Assembly: GCA_015680685.1 (NCBI GenBank)
Contig: MNCI01036292.1
Coordinates: 739,254-803,253, forward strand
Length of the DNA: 64,000 nucleotides
Reading direction: 5' to 3'
From: Gnetum montanum
Lineage: Eukaryota; Streptophyta; Gnetopsida; Gnetales; Gnetaceae
A program made the position numbers and the translations under genes. The number at the start of each line of letters is the position of its first letter. The first letter of the stretch is position 1. A model generated the notes under the pieces. That model was not told the DNA's origin, searched no databases, and saw nothing but the letters and a program-made list of their open reading frames with translations. Below are positions 37,221-49,064 of this stretch, one piece after another.

Positions 37221-37701
37221 TTGAGTTTAAAGATGTTAAGAAGTAATGATGATGATGACCTTAGCCATTAGCTAGAAGTTATGTTTAAATAAGAGAAAGA
37301 AGAGGTAAATGACACTAATATTATCTTTAGGTCTGAATTAAAGTAAAATAAAAAAAGACTAAAAAGAGATAGTCTAGAATCATAGGTAACACAAAGAAGA
37401 AGATAAGATAGGATGGCTAATGATGTAAATACAATGAAATACTTATCAACCACAATGTAAGGATAATGTACTAGAATGTTGAAGGATTTTTCTCTAGCAC
37501 CAAAAATGTTGCCATAGAAATTATTTTGCTAATGACTCACATAATAACAGCTACACTCGCTAGGAAGATCTTCATGATTCATGATCATAAATGATCTACG
37601 AACTATTCCTCAAGCAATTGGAAACACCAACAATCAATGGACTTGCTCTCCAAATTTAATACAAAATTAACCTATCATATGATACAAGAATAATGTAAAA
37701 G
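37221..37701. other. Spacer between oppositely oriented LTRs
   Basis: AT-rich, with a minus frame at 37268-37453 that is hydrophobic and unrecognised. It separates a plus LTR (ends 37220) from a minus LTR fragment (starts 37702), forming a large inverted repeat. Confidence 0.5.
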
Positions 37702-38169
37702 TGATGAGCAGAAGGTACCCCTATGTCCAACCATATGAATCACAAGACCTCACACATGATCCTATCAAATTCCATGGATGAGACTAATTGTGGCATCTAG
37801 ATTTTTAAGCATTCATCATAGGACGTTGTCTTCCCACTTGGACTAGTGGTAGCTTTTTCACATATGGTTTAGTCCAAACTGAGGCATATGATAATTGATC
37901 TTGTTAGGCCCATTGTTCTCCTTGTGACAAACATAATTGAGAATGAAATTCAATCCTAAATCTAAGTAATGAAGGTAATGTAAATCTACTCTAGCCTAGA
38001 GCGATGAGCATCTGATCCTAGCTTACCATACATATCTTGGGCTCATGTAACTGTTATTGGGTTACCAAGCACTATGCTACTACGCAAATCAAGCCATAAC
38101 ATTATTGGGATTACCAAAAAATTACAGTTAAATGCTCGAAACCATTCATAATCATTCCACTTTACTAAT
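37702..38169 (-). repeat. LTR fragment, minus strand
   Basis: The plus strand reads TGATGAGCAG followed by GGTACCCCTATGTCCAACC, the reverse complement of the LTR 3' end found at 39812 and 49065. The fragment stops where the plus-strand LTR at 38170 begins, so its U3 part is missing. No primer site abuts the 37702 side. Confidence 0.8.
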
Positions 38170-39004
38170 TGATGAACCGCGATATTAGGACCATGATATC
38201 GCATCTGAAATATTGGGTCTGCGATATCGGAGCCTTCCACGTGATATCAGGCATCCAATATCGAGACCTGCCCCATTGCCTATAAATAAGAGGCGGGCAC
38301 ACTTGGTTTTGGCAATTAGTCTTAGTTCCTTACCAAAACTCTTGCCTTTTTCCTTTTCTAGAGATAGAATTATTTCTGAGTGCCCATAGTAGGAGTCATA
38401 AAGTGAACAGATTTTTATTTGAGCATTGTGTACCTGAGTACACCTTGTGTACAACAATAAAGATGAACTTTGTGATAAACCTTGTAGCATTCAGAATAGA
38501 TTAATTAATGTTAATTACTATTACTTAATACCTTCCTTGTTTAATTAATTTTCTCTCTCTCACCCTACAACTCTACTAAGTAAGCACACTTAGCATGACC
38601 ACTTCGAGCATGCATGTAACGCTTGGTAACCCAGTAACGATTAGCGTTTGGTAATCCTAGTAGTGTTGCACTGGTTCAAGATGTGTATGGAAAGTGAGAA
38701 TGAATGTGGTGTTAAGACTAGTTAAAGAATAGTTGAGTAGTTAAATTAAATTAGTTACTTAGTTATCTCTCTCCTCCCTTTGTAGCACCAAGACATAAAA
38801 ATATAAAAGCCATAAAAATCATGTACCTCAAGTTTACTTAATCATACAATCATGCCATACAAGTAAGCATGGGAAGACAATGATTGATTAATCTATCCTT
38901 CTTCCACAAAGGCGCATAAGCACTTAGTCCTTGGAATTCGATCGGATCATGCGTGTACGCTCATATTCGTATGGTTGAGCGTAGGGATACCTCGTCGCTC
39001 ATCA
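38170..39004 (+). repeat. 5' LTR (835 bp) of a truncated element
   Basis: It starts TGATGAACCGCG and ends GTCGCTCATCA, with GATATC-type palindromes (38178-38262) and a CTATAAATAAGAGGC core (TATA at 38281). It is followed by a primer site and a gag start, so it is a 5' LTR. No 3' partner is visible in the window. Confidence 0.85.
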
Positions 39005-39005
39005 T

Positions 39006-39023
39006 TGATGTCGTTGCTAGCGA
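39006..39023 (+). other. Primer-binding site, degenerate tRNA-Asp type
   Basis: It matches TGGCGCCGTTGCCGGGGA at about 12 of 18 bases, one base after the LTR end, the same spacing as at 3943. Confidence 0.55.
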
Positions 39024-39143
39024 CTTTGTTGATTGTGTGCTAATTAGAACTTAGGAAATCTTTCTCATCATTGAAATGAACCCTTAGGGTTGGTTATCTT
39101 TAAATTATTAAAGAGAAGAATATTGCACACTGAATAGACAATT

Positions 39144-39545
39144 ATGTCTTCTTCTTCTTACAAGAGTGTTTTACCACCTAGGTCTGATACAGGGAACAAT
39201 CGGAGGCGTAATACACATGATAATCAACCAGTCCTTGAACAGTTCTGTGTGGTATATGTTCATCCCAATGAATATGTATCAAAATTTACCTTTATCCTTC
39301 ATCAAGATGAACAACTGCGTTGGCATGATTTAGAAGGTAACATAGTGTTACCTCTCGATTGCTCAGTCTTGGGCATGCTTCTTCGTGATCTCACACGAAT
39401 TCGTATGTAATGCTTACATGCAGAGTTCATTGTGAATGATCATGACTCGAGAGAGTATCAACCCACAAAGGCACAACATCAAAGGGACTTATAATAGGAG
39501 AGAAATCATGAATCCATGAAGGGAAAGTTGTCCCAGAATGTCCCG
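39144..39545 (+). pseudogene. gag N-terminal fragment
   Basis: The open frame from ATG 39144 encodes MSSSSYKSV..., VHPNEY, FTFILHQDEQLRWHDLEGN and IVLPLD, matching the start of the gag at 4083. There the Gln after HQDE is a TAG stop, while here it is still CAA, a direct example of Q-to-stop decay. The frame ends at 39410 by TAA and stays readable to about 39545 (GKLSQNVPYV). It is then lost. The capsid core and everything downstream are missing. Confidence 0.75.
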
Positions 39546-39811
39546 TATGTCATAATTCATTTTCCATAACCTATAATGTTGTCCAAGATAAGTTTAAAAA
39601 GCTCTTGTTATACTACTCCTTGTAAGCCTTCTAAGGTTAATTCATGGTGATTTTAGGATGTTTTGGACCTTGTGTGAAGCTTTGATGATAGTTAAAAGGT
39701 AAGTTAGAGGCATAAAGGGTAAATTTGGGCATTGGCACCCCTATGGTAGCATACCCCCCTATGTCAATAGCCCACTATATATAGCGAGAATTCTTCAAAC
39801 TCATTCCTAAC
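39546..39811 (+). other. LTR-like promoter fragment
   Basis: The segment contains CACTATATATAGCG near 39770 and Pro/Cys-rich flanks, GGCACCCCTATGGTAGCATA. It could be the U3 of the 50-54 kb element, separated from the rest by the 39812-49879 insertion, since a vaguely similar CACCCC-GTTAGCATAGGGG block occurs at 53460. This is inference. Confidence 0.3.
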
Positions 39812-41820
39812 TGATGAGTGACGAAGTACCCCTATGCCAAACCATATGAATACGAGCATTCATGCACGATCCAGTCAAAATCTATGGATAGGCTAGTTGT
39901 GATCTGTTGATGCATAAATTTTGGACACGCGAACACCTGTGAAAACTTGTTTTAGGAGACTATCGCCTAGGGTGCCTCCCGTATGGGTACGGAAACCCGG
40001 GAATAGTCTCAGTTGGAAAGGGCTATGTGAAAATAATAATAATAATAATGAAGTCTACTAATGAAATATTCTTAACCATATGTATAACAACATTAATGAA
40101 AATAAAATTCTTTTAATAACCTGGTAGTAAAGATGCACAACCTTTCATATGTCTGTAACATCAAACTTCAAGATTTTACTATAAAAATTCAATTCCTTAG
40201 AGCTTAAACAATATGTGATCCCTTGTGCATTTTACGGAGAAATCATAATGGTGAAATTTTATCTTAAATTACTTCTTTGACTCTAGGTTGACTAAAAATT
40301 TTAAAAGATTGTCATGACTAACAAGAAAAACTCATTCCTTTGGTACTATAGAGACGCTAATTTCATCACAGATAACGCCACTCCGAAGCAACGACTATTT
40401 TGAATTTAGATACTTAAACAATTTTTAGTATATTAGAAAATGGCACATTGCTGACAGCAAATGCAGTTACTGAATTTTAACAAGCAGATTGCACGTAAGC
40501 ATAAACTAAATACTGGCCAATGGTGATGATGTTGTCACTAAGGATGAAACATTTTTGGTAGTGTTACCATAGATAGAAACTTATACTTGCTACTATGCTG
40601 CAAATGTAGGCAACAAAACTATACTTATCAAGGAAACATAATGAAATAGGGCAACACAACAGGACCATAAGGAGTTTCCCAATCAAAACTGATTTACAAG
40701 TTGAAGAATGCAATATATTAGTAACTAAGGATTTGAGGATCTAAAACCTGAAAAGAAACTACTCTTTGAATTATAAAGAAAATAATGAAATTTAAAGCAT
40801 TAAAATTTTTTTAAAATTAGTGCATAGAGTGATATACGGCATAATGTACTAGTAACATGTTTTGAAATGCTGAAAATATTAAATATCTGTAATTGAAAAT
40901 GCCAAAATTTTTTGATATTATTGTATGTCGTTGAGATGAAGGTGTGGTTGCAGCTGTTGGTGCATTCGTCATGTCCTGCTCACTCACTACAGGCGTCTGC
41001 TATTACCCCAGCATCCAAAGACAAGGCCACCATCTATAGGTGCATTGCTATCAGATGTGCGTCATCGCAGCAATAAGAGGCTAAAATATGGATTGCATGT
41101 GGCCAGAGAAAACATAAGAACAAAATAAAACAGTGGCTACCGCTGGTATCTAGATAGTTACACATTAATCACAGTTCGTTGTCTTCCCACCTGGACTAGT
41201 ATTTCTTTGTCACATATGGTTTAGTCTAGAGTGAGGTGTATGATGTAATCCTAAACTAATGCTACTCCTAGAGGCATTGGAAAATAATATTGATTAAACT
41301 AAGGAGCAATAGGAAATGAGTCTAAGCTAGCCTAAGTGTGATGAGCATCCGTTCCTTAATCATCTATACACATCTTGGACCTTGTGCATGACTACTACTA
41401 GGATTGCCAAGCGTAGATCCTAGGTACGCTACTGGGTTACCAAGTACTCACACTTAAATGCTCGTGATTAAGTCGTACTCATTTCACATTTAACAACAGG
41501 AATAGTAAATGATGATAAAGAAATATTAACTAAGAAAATAATAAATAACAATAACAATTAATAATAACAATAAAATAATTAAACTAAGTGAATGCTGCAA
41601 TGATGAAGTAATCTCGATCTTTATTGTTGATCATGTGCGTGTCCAAGTACGTCACACTCGAATAAAGGTTCCATACAATTACAAGCATCACACTGTGGGC
41701 ATGCACTTGGGAAACTAATCTAACTCCTATGAAAATAAACTGAAAGAGTCTAGCTACAAATGACAAAACGATGCCAAAATGAGGTGGAAGGCCCTCTTAT
41801 TTATAGGCCGGGATAGGTGA
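39812..41820 (-). repeat. 3' LTR of the minus element, split by an insertion
   Basis: 39812-39901 and 41148-41820 together reproduce the LTR seen intact at 49065-49879, reading in the same order. The junction is inside GGCTAGTTGTG / ATCTAGATAG. The U3 end right of about 41820 no longer matches, so that tip is deleted or replaced. Confidence 0.8.
39906..41147. mobile_element. 1,242-bp insertion inside an LTR
   Basis: It interrupts the LTR between positions that are adjacent in the 49-kb copy. ATCT is present on both sides (39902-39905 and 41148-41151), consistent with a 4-bp target duplication, though a GT dinucleotide expected on the left is missing. The ends (GTTGATGCAT and CCGCTGGT) show no inverted repeat, TG...CA, or poly(A). 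It carries an (AAT)n run near 40034-40049 and no gene I recognise. Confidence 0.6.
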
Positions 41821-41829
41821 CTAGAAACT

Positions 41830-42460
41830 TATTCATGCCGCAGTGGAGGATGAAACCAAATTTGGACACAGACACAAAAGACAAAACTTGTGGAACTCAT
41901 GGGGTTCCCGGTAGTGGCAGCTCCTCCATGGGTGCCTTTCCTTTGTCCCATGCATCAGGCTTCTAAGATAGATACCGTTGAAGAAGCACCTAATGTTTCT
42001 CCTTTCCAATTTGAGGATTATGAGCCATCCATGCTAATGTTCCAATGTTTGATGGAGTCGGCACTTTTCATGGACACGGCAGCTGCTAGAACACTTGATT
42101 GGCCTTGACATGCCATGCCGCAAATAGCTGTCATTCCTCTTCATAAGCTTGGGCCCTAACCTCTCCTCCCTTTTCTTGGATAGATTATGTAGTAATAAGA
42201 GTTTCATGATGGATGCTGAATGATTACCTTCTACTCTGCATGTTCTGCATGAGGTCCTTGGCCTCTGCCTCCCCCCAGGTTGTTCGGTACACCTTGAGAA
42301 GGTCCTCCTTGTTGTCTTCTTTTAGGGGCCATCTATAAGCACACAAAGATCAATTGTTAGTAAGGTTATTGAGAAAAATTCAATGATTTCATACCTTACT
42401 CATTGCCTTTAATAAATGTTGCATTCTTTACTTAGTATGATTTTAGAGTTAGAAATTTTT
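41830..42460. other. Unassigned, partly coding-like segment
   Basis: A plus frame at 41890-42108 (72 codons; Pro-rich start, then FEDYEPSMLMFQCLMESALFMD) and a short minus frame near 42230-42330 (KEDLLKVYRTTWGEAEAKDLMQNMQ spread over the frame) have protein-like composition. I recognise neither. It sits between the 3' LTR and the shared 3'-UTR of the minus element. Confidence 0.3.
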
Positions 42461-42469
42461 CAAGGAAGT

Positions 42470-43020
42470 TGCCCTAAAATTTTAATGTCGGACCTGGTTT
42501 TGAGGAACGTTTGATAAAATGATGACAAAGAAAAGAATATATTTGGCAATGAAATAATCAGAGGGTATAAGATGATGTGGTGGTGGGCAACAGGTACAAA
42601 TTACAAAAGTCACGCAAGTGGGTCCTCCCCAAAGTAGGTTCCAACATATATGCCCTTGCGTAACCACACCTTAAGATGTCCGTAGGCATTAGAAGGGTTA
42701 AATGTAATCTATACCGATGCTACAAAACACATAGATGTAGATACCACTGTGATGAGGTATGAATTCAATGCTAGACAAGACACGAGCCACAAATACATGA
42801 ACATCGAGATGGAATGAATCGAAGGGATTGCAAAGATTGGGATGTGAGGTAACTGACTCAGGGCACAATGAATCCTTCATGTAAATCATGATTAACGTGT
42901 CATTAACCCATCGTTCCAAGATTAGGATCAAGTCCATTTCTCTAATCAGTGACATTGCATTGTTTCATCCCATGATGAGTGTTGGCACATTTTGGCCATT
43001 TCATGGAACAGTTGGACTAT
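42470..43020 (-). other. 3'-UTR of the minus element, shared with the 3-10 kb element
   Basis: On the minus strand it contains ACATTAATCATGA and CTTTGGGGAGGACCCAC in the same order and similar spacing as 8320-8600 on the plus strand. A minus frame (42698-42955) across it has no homologue in the other copy and is not a gene. Confidence 0.65.
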
Positions 43021-43719
43021 CATATTTACAATTGAAATAATTAGTGTTTATGAGTTTGAAAGTAAAACATATAGCTTGAATGTTGGTTGAAGATGTTTGG
43101 GAGTTATTCTTTATTAAATAAAATGCTGATGAGGCCTTATTAGGATATGAAAATAAAGTGCCAAAATATCAAGAGTTTTATTATTCACATTATTCACCAG
43201 AACGAGCAGGAAGAAAGCGAATGATTTCTTTGTGCAAGACTGAAGGGTTTGAATGTGAATACAGTAGTAAATTGCAAGATAAATTCATTTAGAGAAGAGG
43301 GGATTTTAGAGCAAATTGGTTTAACTTGAATTCAGGGCAGAAAGAAATGATCAGCAATAAAATACTTGGGCAGTCCTAATTCTGTTTCGAATTTCATCTG
43401 GCTTCACTAGGAAACTGCACAAAAATGAAAGCAAAATCCATTGTTGTTTCTCAAAAACGCAGTAATGGTAGCGATTTTAATTCAAGTCAGAAAATCATCA
43501 CAAAAATACAATAAACCCATCCTAAAGTCGAAGCTTCTTGCTGAAATTTATTTATTTTTGTCGCAAAGAGATTACAATCAGGAAGAAAGGGGGCAGAAAA
43601 TTTGCAGTAAAAAAAAATGTTTTGAGAAGGCCATCCGTTGTTTAAAATTTGGGGCTGCGGTGGCCAGAAAATAGAAACAAAAATATTATTATTTTCTTCT
43701 TCCGCCTAAAACCAGAATT

Positions 43720-44000
43720 ACGCTCTTGTATTTCTGCACAATTTATGGCAACAAGATTGTTCTATCAGCGCCCTAAGCGGGATGGTTAAACCGACGTAGT
43801 TGCCAGAGACACTTGCACAACGCGCAGAGGAGATTTGATAACCCAGGGCCACATATACGGCACGGCCAATGGCGGATGGATGCATCGGTTTCTTCTTCGT
43901 TTGCAGGCAGCACAACTTCCACCACGTGGGGCACCCATATGGATCTTGAATTCACGCCGGAAATGATGAACCGCTGTACCCTTTTTTTTTGGCAACCATG
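43720..44000 (-). pseudogene. LBD (LOB-domain) transcription factor-like relic
   Basis: LBD proteins are plant-specific DNA-binding factors defined by a CX2CX6CX3C zinc finger. On the minus strand (frame 43786-43995), GGSCAACKRRRNRC gives CX2CX6C with the family's CAACK and Arg-rich spacing; the fourth Cys is replaced by Pro. The following Pro-Tyr falls exactly where LBD proteins have PYF. An ungapped continuation keeps Val, Val and Ala at positions expected in the VHKVFGASN segment. The frame then shifts to one reading NYVGLTIPLRAL (43718-43915). The surrounding 43.7-44.3 kb is GC-richer than its neighbours. It is probably an old gene fragment, and a chance match is not excluded. Confidence 0.4.
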
Positions 44001-44309
44001 AGCACCAGCAACCGCCAGAAAGGCCCGCGTTATCAATCCGTTCTTGCTTGCTGTTTTGCTGATATTTCTGTAACAGACTTATTTCGGATTCGAGTTGCAG
44101 AGAACAAAGGAGAAAAGCCAGGGTCGGTGTTGTATGTTAAACTCCGCAGGTGTGGCCGTGTTCAACAATCCGCGATCGCAGGAGTTAGCACCGGAACGGG
44201 TTAAAGTACGTGGCAGTTTCTACCGATTTTGTGCAAAGGTTTGGAATTTAAAAAAAAATATAAACCATCCGATGGCGCCCATGGTTATGTGCGATTTTTA
44301 CCAGGGAAG

Positions 44310-45190
44310 ACAAAGATTTTAGCCACAAACTTTGTCGCTTACATTTGCACCAAAGTACATATGAAACTATAACTAATCTATAACTTCACGGGAGTATCGG
44401 TGGTTTAAACACCAAAACAAGTTAACCAAAATATATATATACATATTATGACCATTAAAATACCTATAATGTGAAGCCTTGATTTAGAGACTTACCACCA
44501 ATTATCCCCAGTTATGAAATATATTATTACCCATTAAAAATTTGCAATGTTGATTATCCTATAAAGTCCTCATTATATTAAAGTTAGCATAAAATGCTCC
44601 TCATTTTATGCATAACTTCCTAACTCCCTAACCACCTAACCTTCTCCTAACTTGTTGGACAAGTAATTTTTTGATTGGTTAGTCTAATTACTTGAGAGAG
44701 AAGTTAGGAGAAATGTTTGAGATATTTTTGATATTTTAAACTTGACATCTCATTTAAAGAAGCAAAATAAAAGGGACATATATGTATGGAGTAAGTTGCA
44801 ACTATAGCTTGTATTCTTATGTACTTTAGAAATTATATTTTAATTTTCTACCAAGGCCACTTGTCAACTTCTTTTTCTCTTTGGTGGTTGCAACCATCTA
44901 AAATTGTTGTAACTTACCTAACTTGTTGGGCAAGTAATCTCCTCATTGGTTGGCTAAGTTACTTGGGAGAAAATTTAGGTGAGATATTTTTGAATATGTA
45001 ACTTCCCTACCTACCTTTGAACCCTATAAAAAGGTTTCAGGGGTTAAAAAAAAAGGGAAGGAGGGACTTCTCACATCACACTTGGGGATCATCACTTCTC
45101 ACATCAAAGAAGATTTGTAAAGAAGATTGCTTGCAAGATGGCTTGCTAGAATAAAGATTTCAGCCTCTTTGTCATGGTCCTGTAAGTTAT
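44310..45190 (+). repeat. Diverged direct repeat upstream of a TATA box
   Basis: Two blocks starting AACTTGTTGG-CAAGTAAT (44649 and 44920, offset 271) each run about 85 bp and share ATTGGTT, TTACTTGAGAG-like and GAGATATTTTTG parts. CCTATAAAAAGG (about 45023), repeats of CTTCTCACATCA (45065-45105), AATAAAG (about 45150) and a donor-like CTGTAAGT (45180) follow. This could be an LTR or solo promoter unit inserted in the minus element; no ends were defined. Confidence 0.4.
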
Positions 45191-46440
45191 GCATTTCATT
45201 TTTTTTTTGTTTAAATTGCTTAGCTAGTGGTTTAGATAGTATCATCCTTGGCAAGTAATTTTTGGATTTTTAGATTGCTCTTATTGTTCTTGTTGCCCGA
45301 TAGAAATTTCTATTAAAATTTTGCCATAGAAGTGCTTGTGTTTAAAAGCCTTGAGAGTATTTTAGTAGTAAATTTCATTATTGTGCAACATGTGGGAACT
45401 GCTATTGGGATTGTTGTAAGAGAGCCTCTGTTTGTAGTCACGCCGTTGAACAATTCAGTAGTAGAGAGGGTTCAGAGAATCTTTGGTATTTTGAAGGGAC
45501 CTAAATAGCTTATTTTTATCTTTAAAGTGAATTCTCGTGGTATTTCAATCAGAAATTGTCAAGTCTTTTAAAGGTTCTGTTTGAATGCAATCGTTGACAT
45601 CTATTATCTAGTCAAAATGGAGTCTCGTACGTGGTAGTTTACGCAGCAATTTTTGGTAGCATAGTAGGATTGTCTTGAAGATATTGCTTGTTTGAGCCTT
45701 AGAAGTTTGAACAATTCATAGATATTGAATTTGGGATAGCTTTATTGCGAAGTGTTTACTCGTGTCATTTTACCTTGTTTAAATATTTGAGGTCTACACA
45801 AATCTACTTTCTTTTCTTTTCTGCTTATTTCCATCGAATCTTGCTCTATTTCTAGTTTTCTTGTGGAACTATCTCTTTCTCTGGGGAAAATTAGGAGTAG
45901 ATTGCGGAGTTGTGCTCAAATGTTTTTGCAAAATTTTATTTGTTACAAGTAGGTATTATAAGGACCACGTAGACTAGGCAGTTGAACAAAATAGGAAATT
46001 TTCAAGAACTCACAGTACTTGGCAAAGTTGGCTGAATCTCCTTAAAGTAAGTCATTTGTAGTCCACACAATGCAATTGTTACATTTTACACAACCACACG
46101 CCGGAACAGCACACACACATACTCACATTAACTACTGAGTTTATTTGGAGGTATCTAGGCCTTGGTGTTGCTAGAGACCAGCAGGCACCTAAATCTTGTT
46201 CGAGGACACTCGTTGGTGGTCGCGTCCCAAACAGTTGCCAACAATGAGCAACTATGAGAGTACCATAACAACAAGGGGTACGATCACTTGGCATTTTTTC
46301 AATGGAGGAGTGATTTTTGTTTTGTGGCACTTTTCTTTTCGCTTTCTCTCTCTTTTTTTCCTCTTCTCTCTCTCTCCTTTTTGAATACTGAATCCACAGA
46401 AGCCACCAACCATCAGGCATGGGTGCATGTCTTTTCAATG
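45191..46440. other. Unassigned insertion sequence
   Basis: No gene or element signature is found. A long pyrimidine tract lies at 46318-46385. The minus frame at 46079-46438 is a consequence of that tract (Lys/Glu/Arg run) and is unsupported. Confidence 0.45.
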
Positions 46441-47339
46441 GGATCCCCTAGAACAACATTGGATTTTTGAGTGCCCTTTTGATTACTTTTACTCCCATTT
46501 TTCATTAGATCTACAAGGATCTTAGTACAACCATGTTGCATGATAACTCCCATAGACATCACCAAAGAAAATCCGCAAGTCCCCTTGATGTTACACCCTA
46601 GTCATTCCCTCTTGGTCCATCCTTCTTCATTCTGGGTACAATGAACACGACATTAATTTTTGAGTTCTAAAAATTTTAAGAATATCATTGTACCTTCAAA
46701 CAAAACCTCTTATTTGTAGAGTGGATGATTGACTATAATGGGCTCACTGTCCACATAATTAATCTTGATAACATAGAACACACCTCAACCAACGATCCAC
46801 ATGAGTGTTTTATTTGTAGATGAGATTACTCATAAAAAGATAAAACAATAAATCAAAAGGTGAAAACTGGAAAATAGAAAGTTGAAAAATTAAAGAATTG
46901 AAAAACATTTATTAATTTTGTGTTGTTAGAATGGAGGATACCCCCCATAACTAAACACTTGAGCATGGATAGAATTAATAAATGGAAAGCGGAGATCCTT
47001 GCATGTTGAAAATATTGGGGCCTAGTCATACTTACCCTATTGGGGTTCACACACTTGATTAGAGTTGACATAGTGGGACAAGTTATAAGATGTGGTTAAT
47101 TTATAAGGAGTTGATCCACTATGGTACTTGTGACCGTTAGATGGTATGCAAGGATCAGGTTGCCACTCTCCATGGCTATGTTCATTGGGCCATATTGTTG
47201 ATGGAGCGTAAGTTGATGGCCCTGATGAAGTTACATGAGGCGTTGAATTTGAAGAGGAAGCTATACCACAGTGTTGGATTTGTGGTGAGTTCGCGGATGC
47301 AATGGTTTCTGAACTGTGGTGTCCCTTTCGACGGTCACA

Positions 47340-48923
47340 TCTAAAGAAGGGATGCCTTCGATGTTGTGAAGGATCTCCACTGCTGTTGACAGTAGTAGTA
47401 CAAGTAATGTTTGTGGGTTGGCACTATGGTGCAAAATCTTCTAGCATAGTTGGCTGTGATGTAGAAGGGGATGAAGTATGAGAATGTTGAGGTTGAGAAG
47501 AAGTGTAAGGCACATGAGGTGGTGATCTTGGTGGAGAGGACATGGGTGGATAGTACTCAGGAGAATGATAATGATGAGGTGAGGTGAAGGATGCTAATCC
47601 CATTGGAGAAATAGGGTGTTGAACATAATAAGCATTTGACGCCTGGACACATGAATGGTATGGTCCAGATGGCAGTGGCCTCCCCCATGATTAAGGTTTT
47701 TGCCACTGTGGTTGGACACAATATTTTTGTACAAACTCTGAATGTAACATTCCTCCCCAATGCTCATGTAAATGTGACAAGATAGGACATTAACCTTTGG
47801 GGTGATCATACAAGAAAATATTACATTGATACGTATGATTGGTAGTTGAGTTCTTATTCTTATTCTCTTCTACCCTTTGTTTTGATTGTCTCGTGGTGTC
47901 CTGTCCTATTTCTCGATTTGGCATAGCTCTTCCTCTAATGATGTTGGCATATTCTCCACATCTTTCATGTACTCAGTCTGTCATCTTATTGATCTTTGCC
48001 TCAGTTTCATCTAGTGATTGTAGGATTGGCAAAGATGATTCCACCTCCTTGAAGTAACTGGATTTATCCTCTTCATGGTCATGGACCCTTGTTAAGTTGA
48101 GATTTTGGTCTTCTTGAGAACTTTCAACATTCTCCCATCTAGTTATTTCTCCTTCTTCTTTTGCTATCCACTTGATAAGCTCTTGGAATTGATGGGTTTG
48201 TAGCTCATATAGTTGACCTCAGGTGTACATCCCTAGGGTCTCCCTTGTTTCATTACAGAGCCCATCAATGATATGGTACATTAGCCTTTCCTCGGAGAAC
48301 CCATGGCCTGGGCAGTTGTTTAATAGTGCATGATATCTTTCTAAGGCCATGTCCAAGGATTCATGTTTCTCTTATTTCCATTCTTGGATTTGTATCCTCA
48401 AGGTTGACACTCTTGCATAGGTCTGATATCTTTCATTAAAGGCTTCTACCATTGTTGGCCAACGTCATATTGAATTTGGTTTTAACGATCTATACCATAG
48501 TTTCGCTTGGACAATGAGTGTCAAAGGAAAGAGCTTAACTTTTTGCCATCCATTATCAATATTGTTCCATGTATAGGCATCGTAGAACGCTTGTAAATGT
48601 TGTTGTGGATCTGAATCATATCCTCCTGAAAACTTGGGAAAGTTGTTTAAATCAAGCACAGGTAGACAACTTTCCTTTTGATGCCTACGGGCTATTTGAG
48701 CAGCCTCCTGTATTTCCATTAAGCTTGTAGTGGCCAGTGGGGGTTCATCGTCATCAAGTAGGTTATGCTTTCATGTGTTGTGATGATGTTGTCTTTCTTT
48801 ATGTTTATAAGAAAGCCCCACCTCAGGTTGCGTACTCCAATCTTCATTGTCATAATATTCATTGGTTCTCCAATGAACTTCCTCACTAAGTATGACGTTA
48901 TTATCGTCTTGTAGGAGAGGCAT
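47340..48923 (-). pseudogene. gag pseudogene of the minus element
   Basis: From the ATG at 48923, 120 bp inside the element from its primer site, one frame runs about 520 codons with roughly ten point stops. In order: an acidic and His-rich N-terminus; GGYDSDPQQHLQAFYDAY and KLFPLTLIVQAKLWY (48465-48719); ERYHALLNNCPGHGFSEE and YHIIDGLCNETRETLG (about 48240-48340); LYELQTHQFQELI and AKEEGE (about 48140-48220). YDHPKG-CPILSH (near 47800) and a Pro/Ser/His-rich tail (47420-47620) finish it. It is colinear with the gag at 4083 and better preserved in the core. The protease expected downstream is not recognisable. Confidence 0.85.
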
Positions 48924-49045
48924 GGTTGTGAAATTTGTGTTAGAATTTATGTGTGAATTTTTAGAATTATTATTTTCTAAAAGATATATCGTTAAGTCCT
49001 TACAAAAACCTTGTATGATATAACTAATTTAAATAACTAGCACCA

Positions 49046-49063
49046 TCCCCAACAATGGCGCCA
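49046..49063 (-). other. Primer-binding site, tRNA-Asp type (minus strand)
   Basis: The minus strand reads TGGCGCCATTGTTGGGGA, one base after the LTR end. Three transitions separate it from the tRNA-Asp complement. Confidence 0.85.
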
Positions 49064-49064
49064 A

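Noticed and set aside
46079-46438. Minus frame of 119 codons with a Lys/Glu/Arg run
   Set aside because: The charged run is the complement of a pyrimidine tract, and nothing else in it is protein-like.
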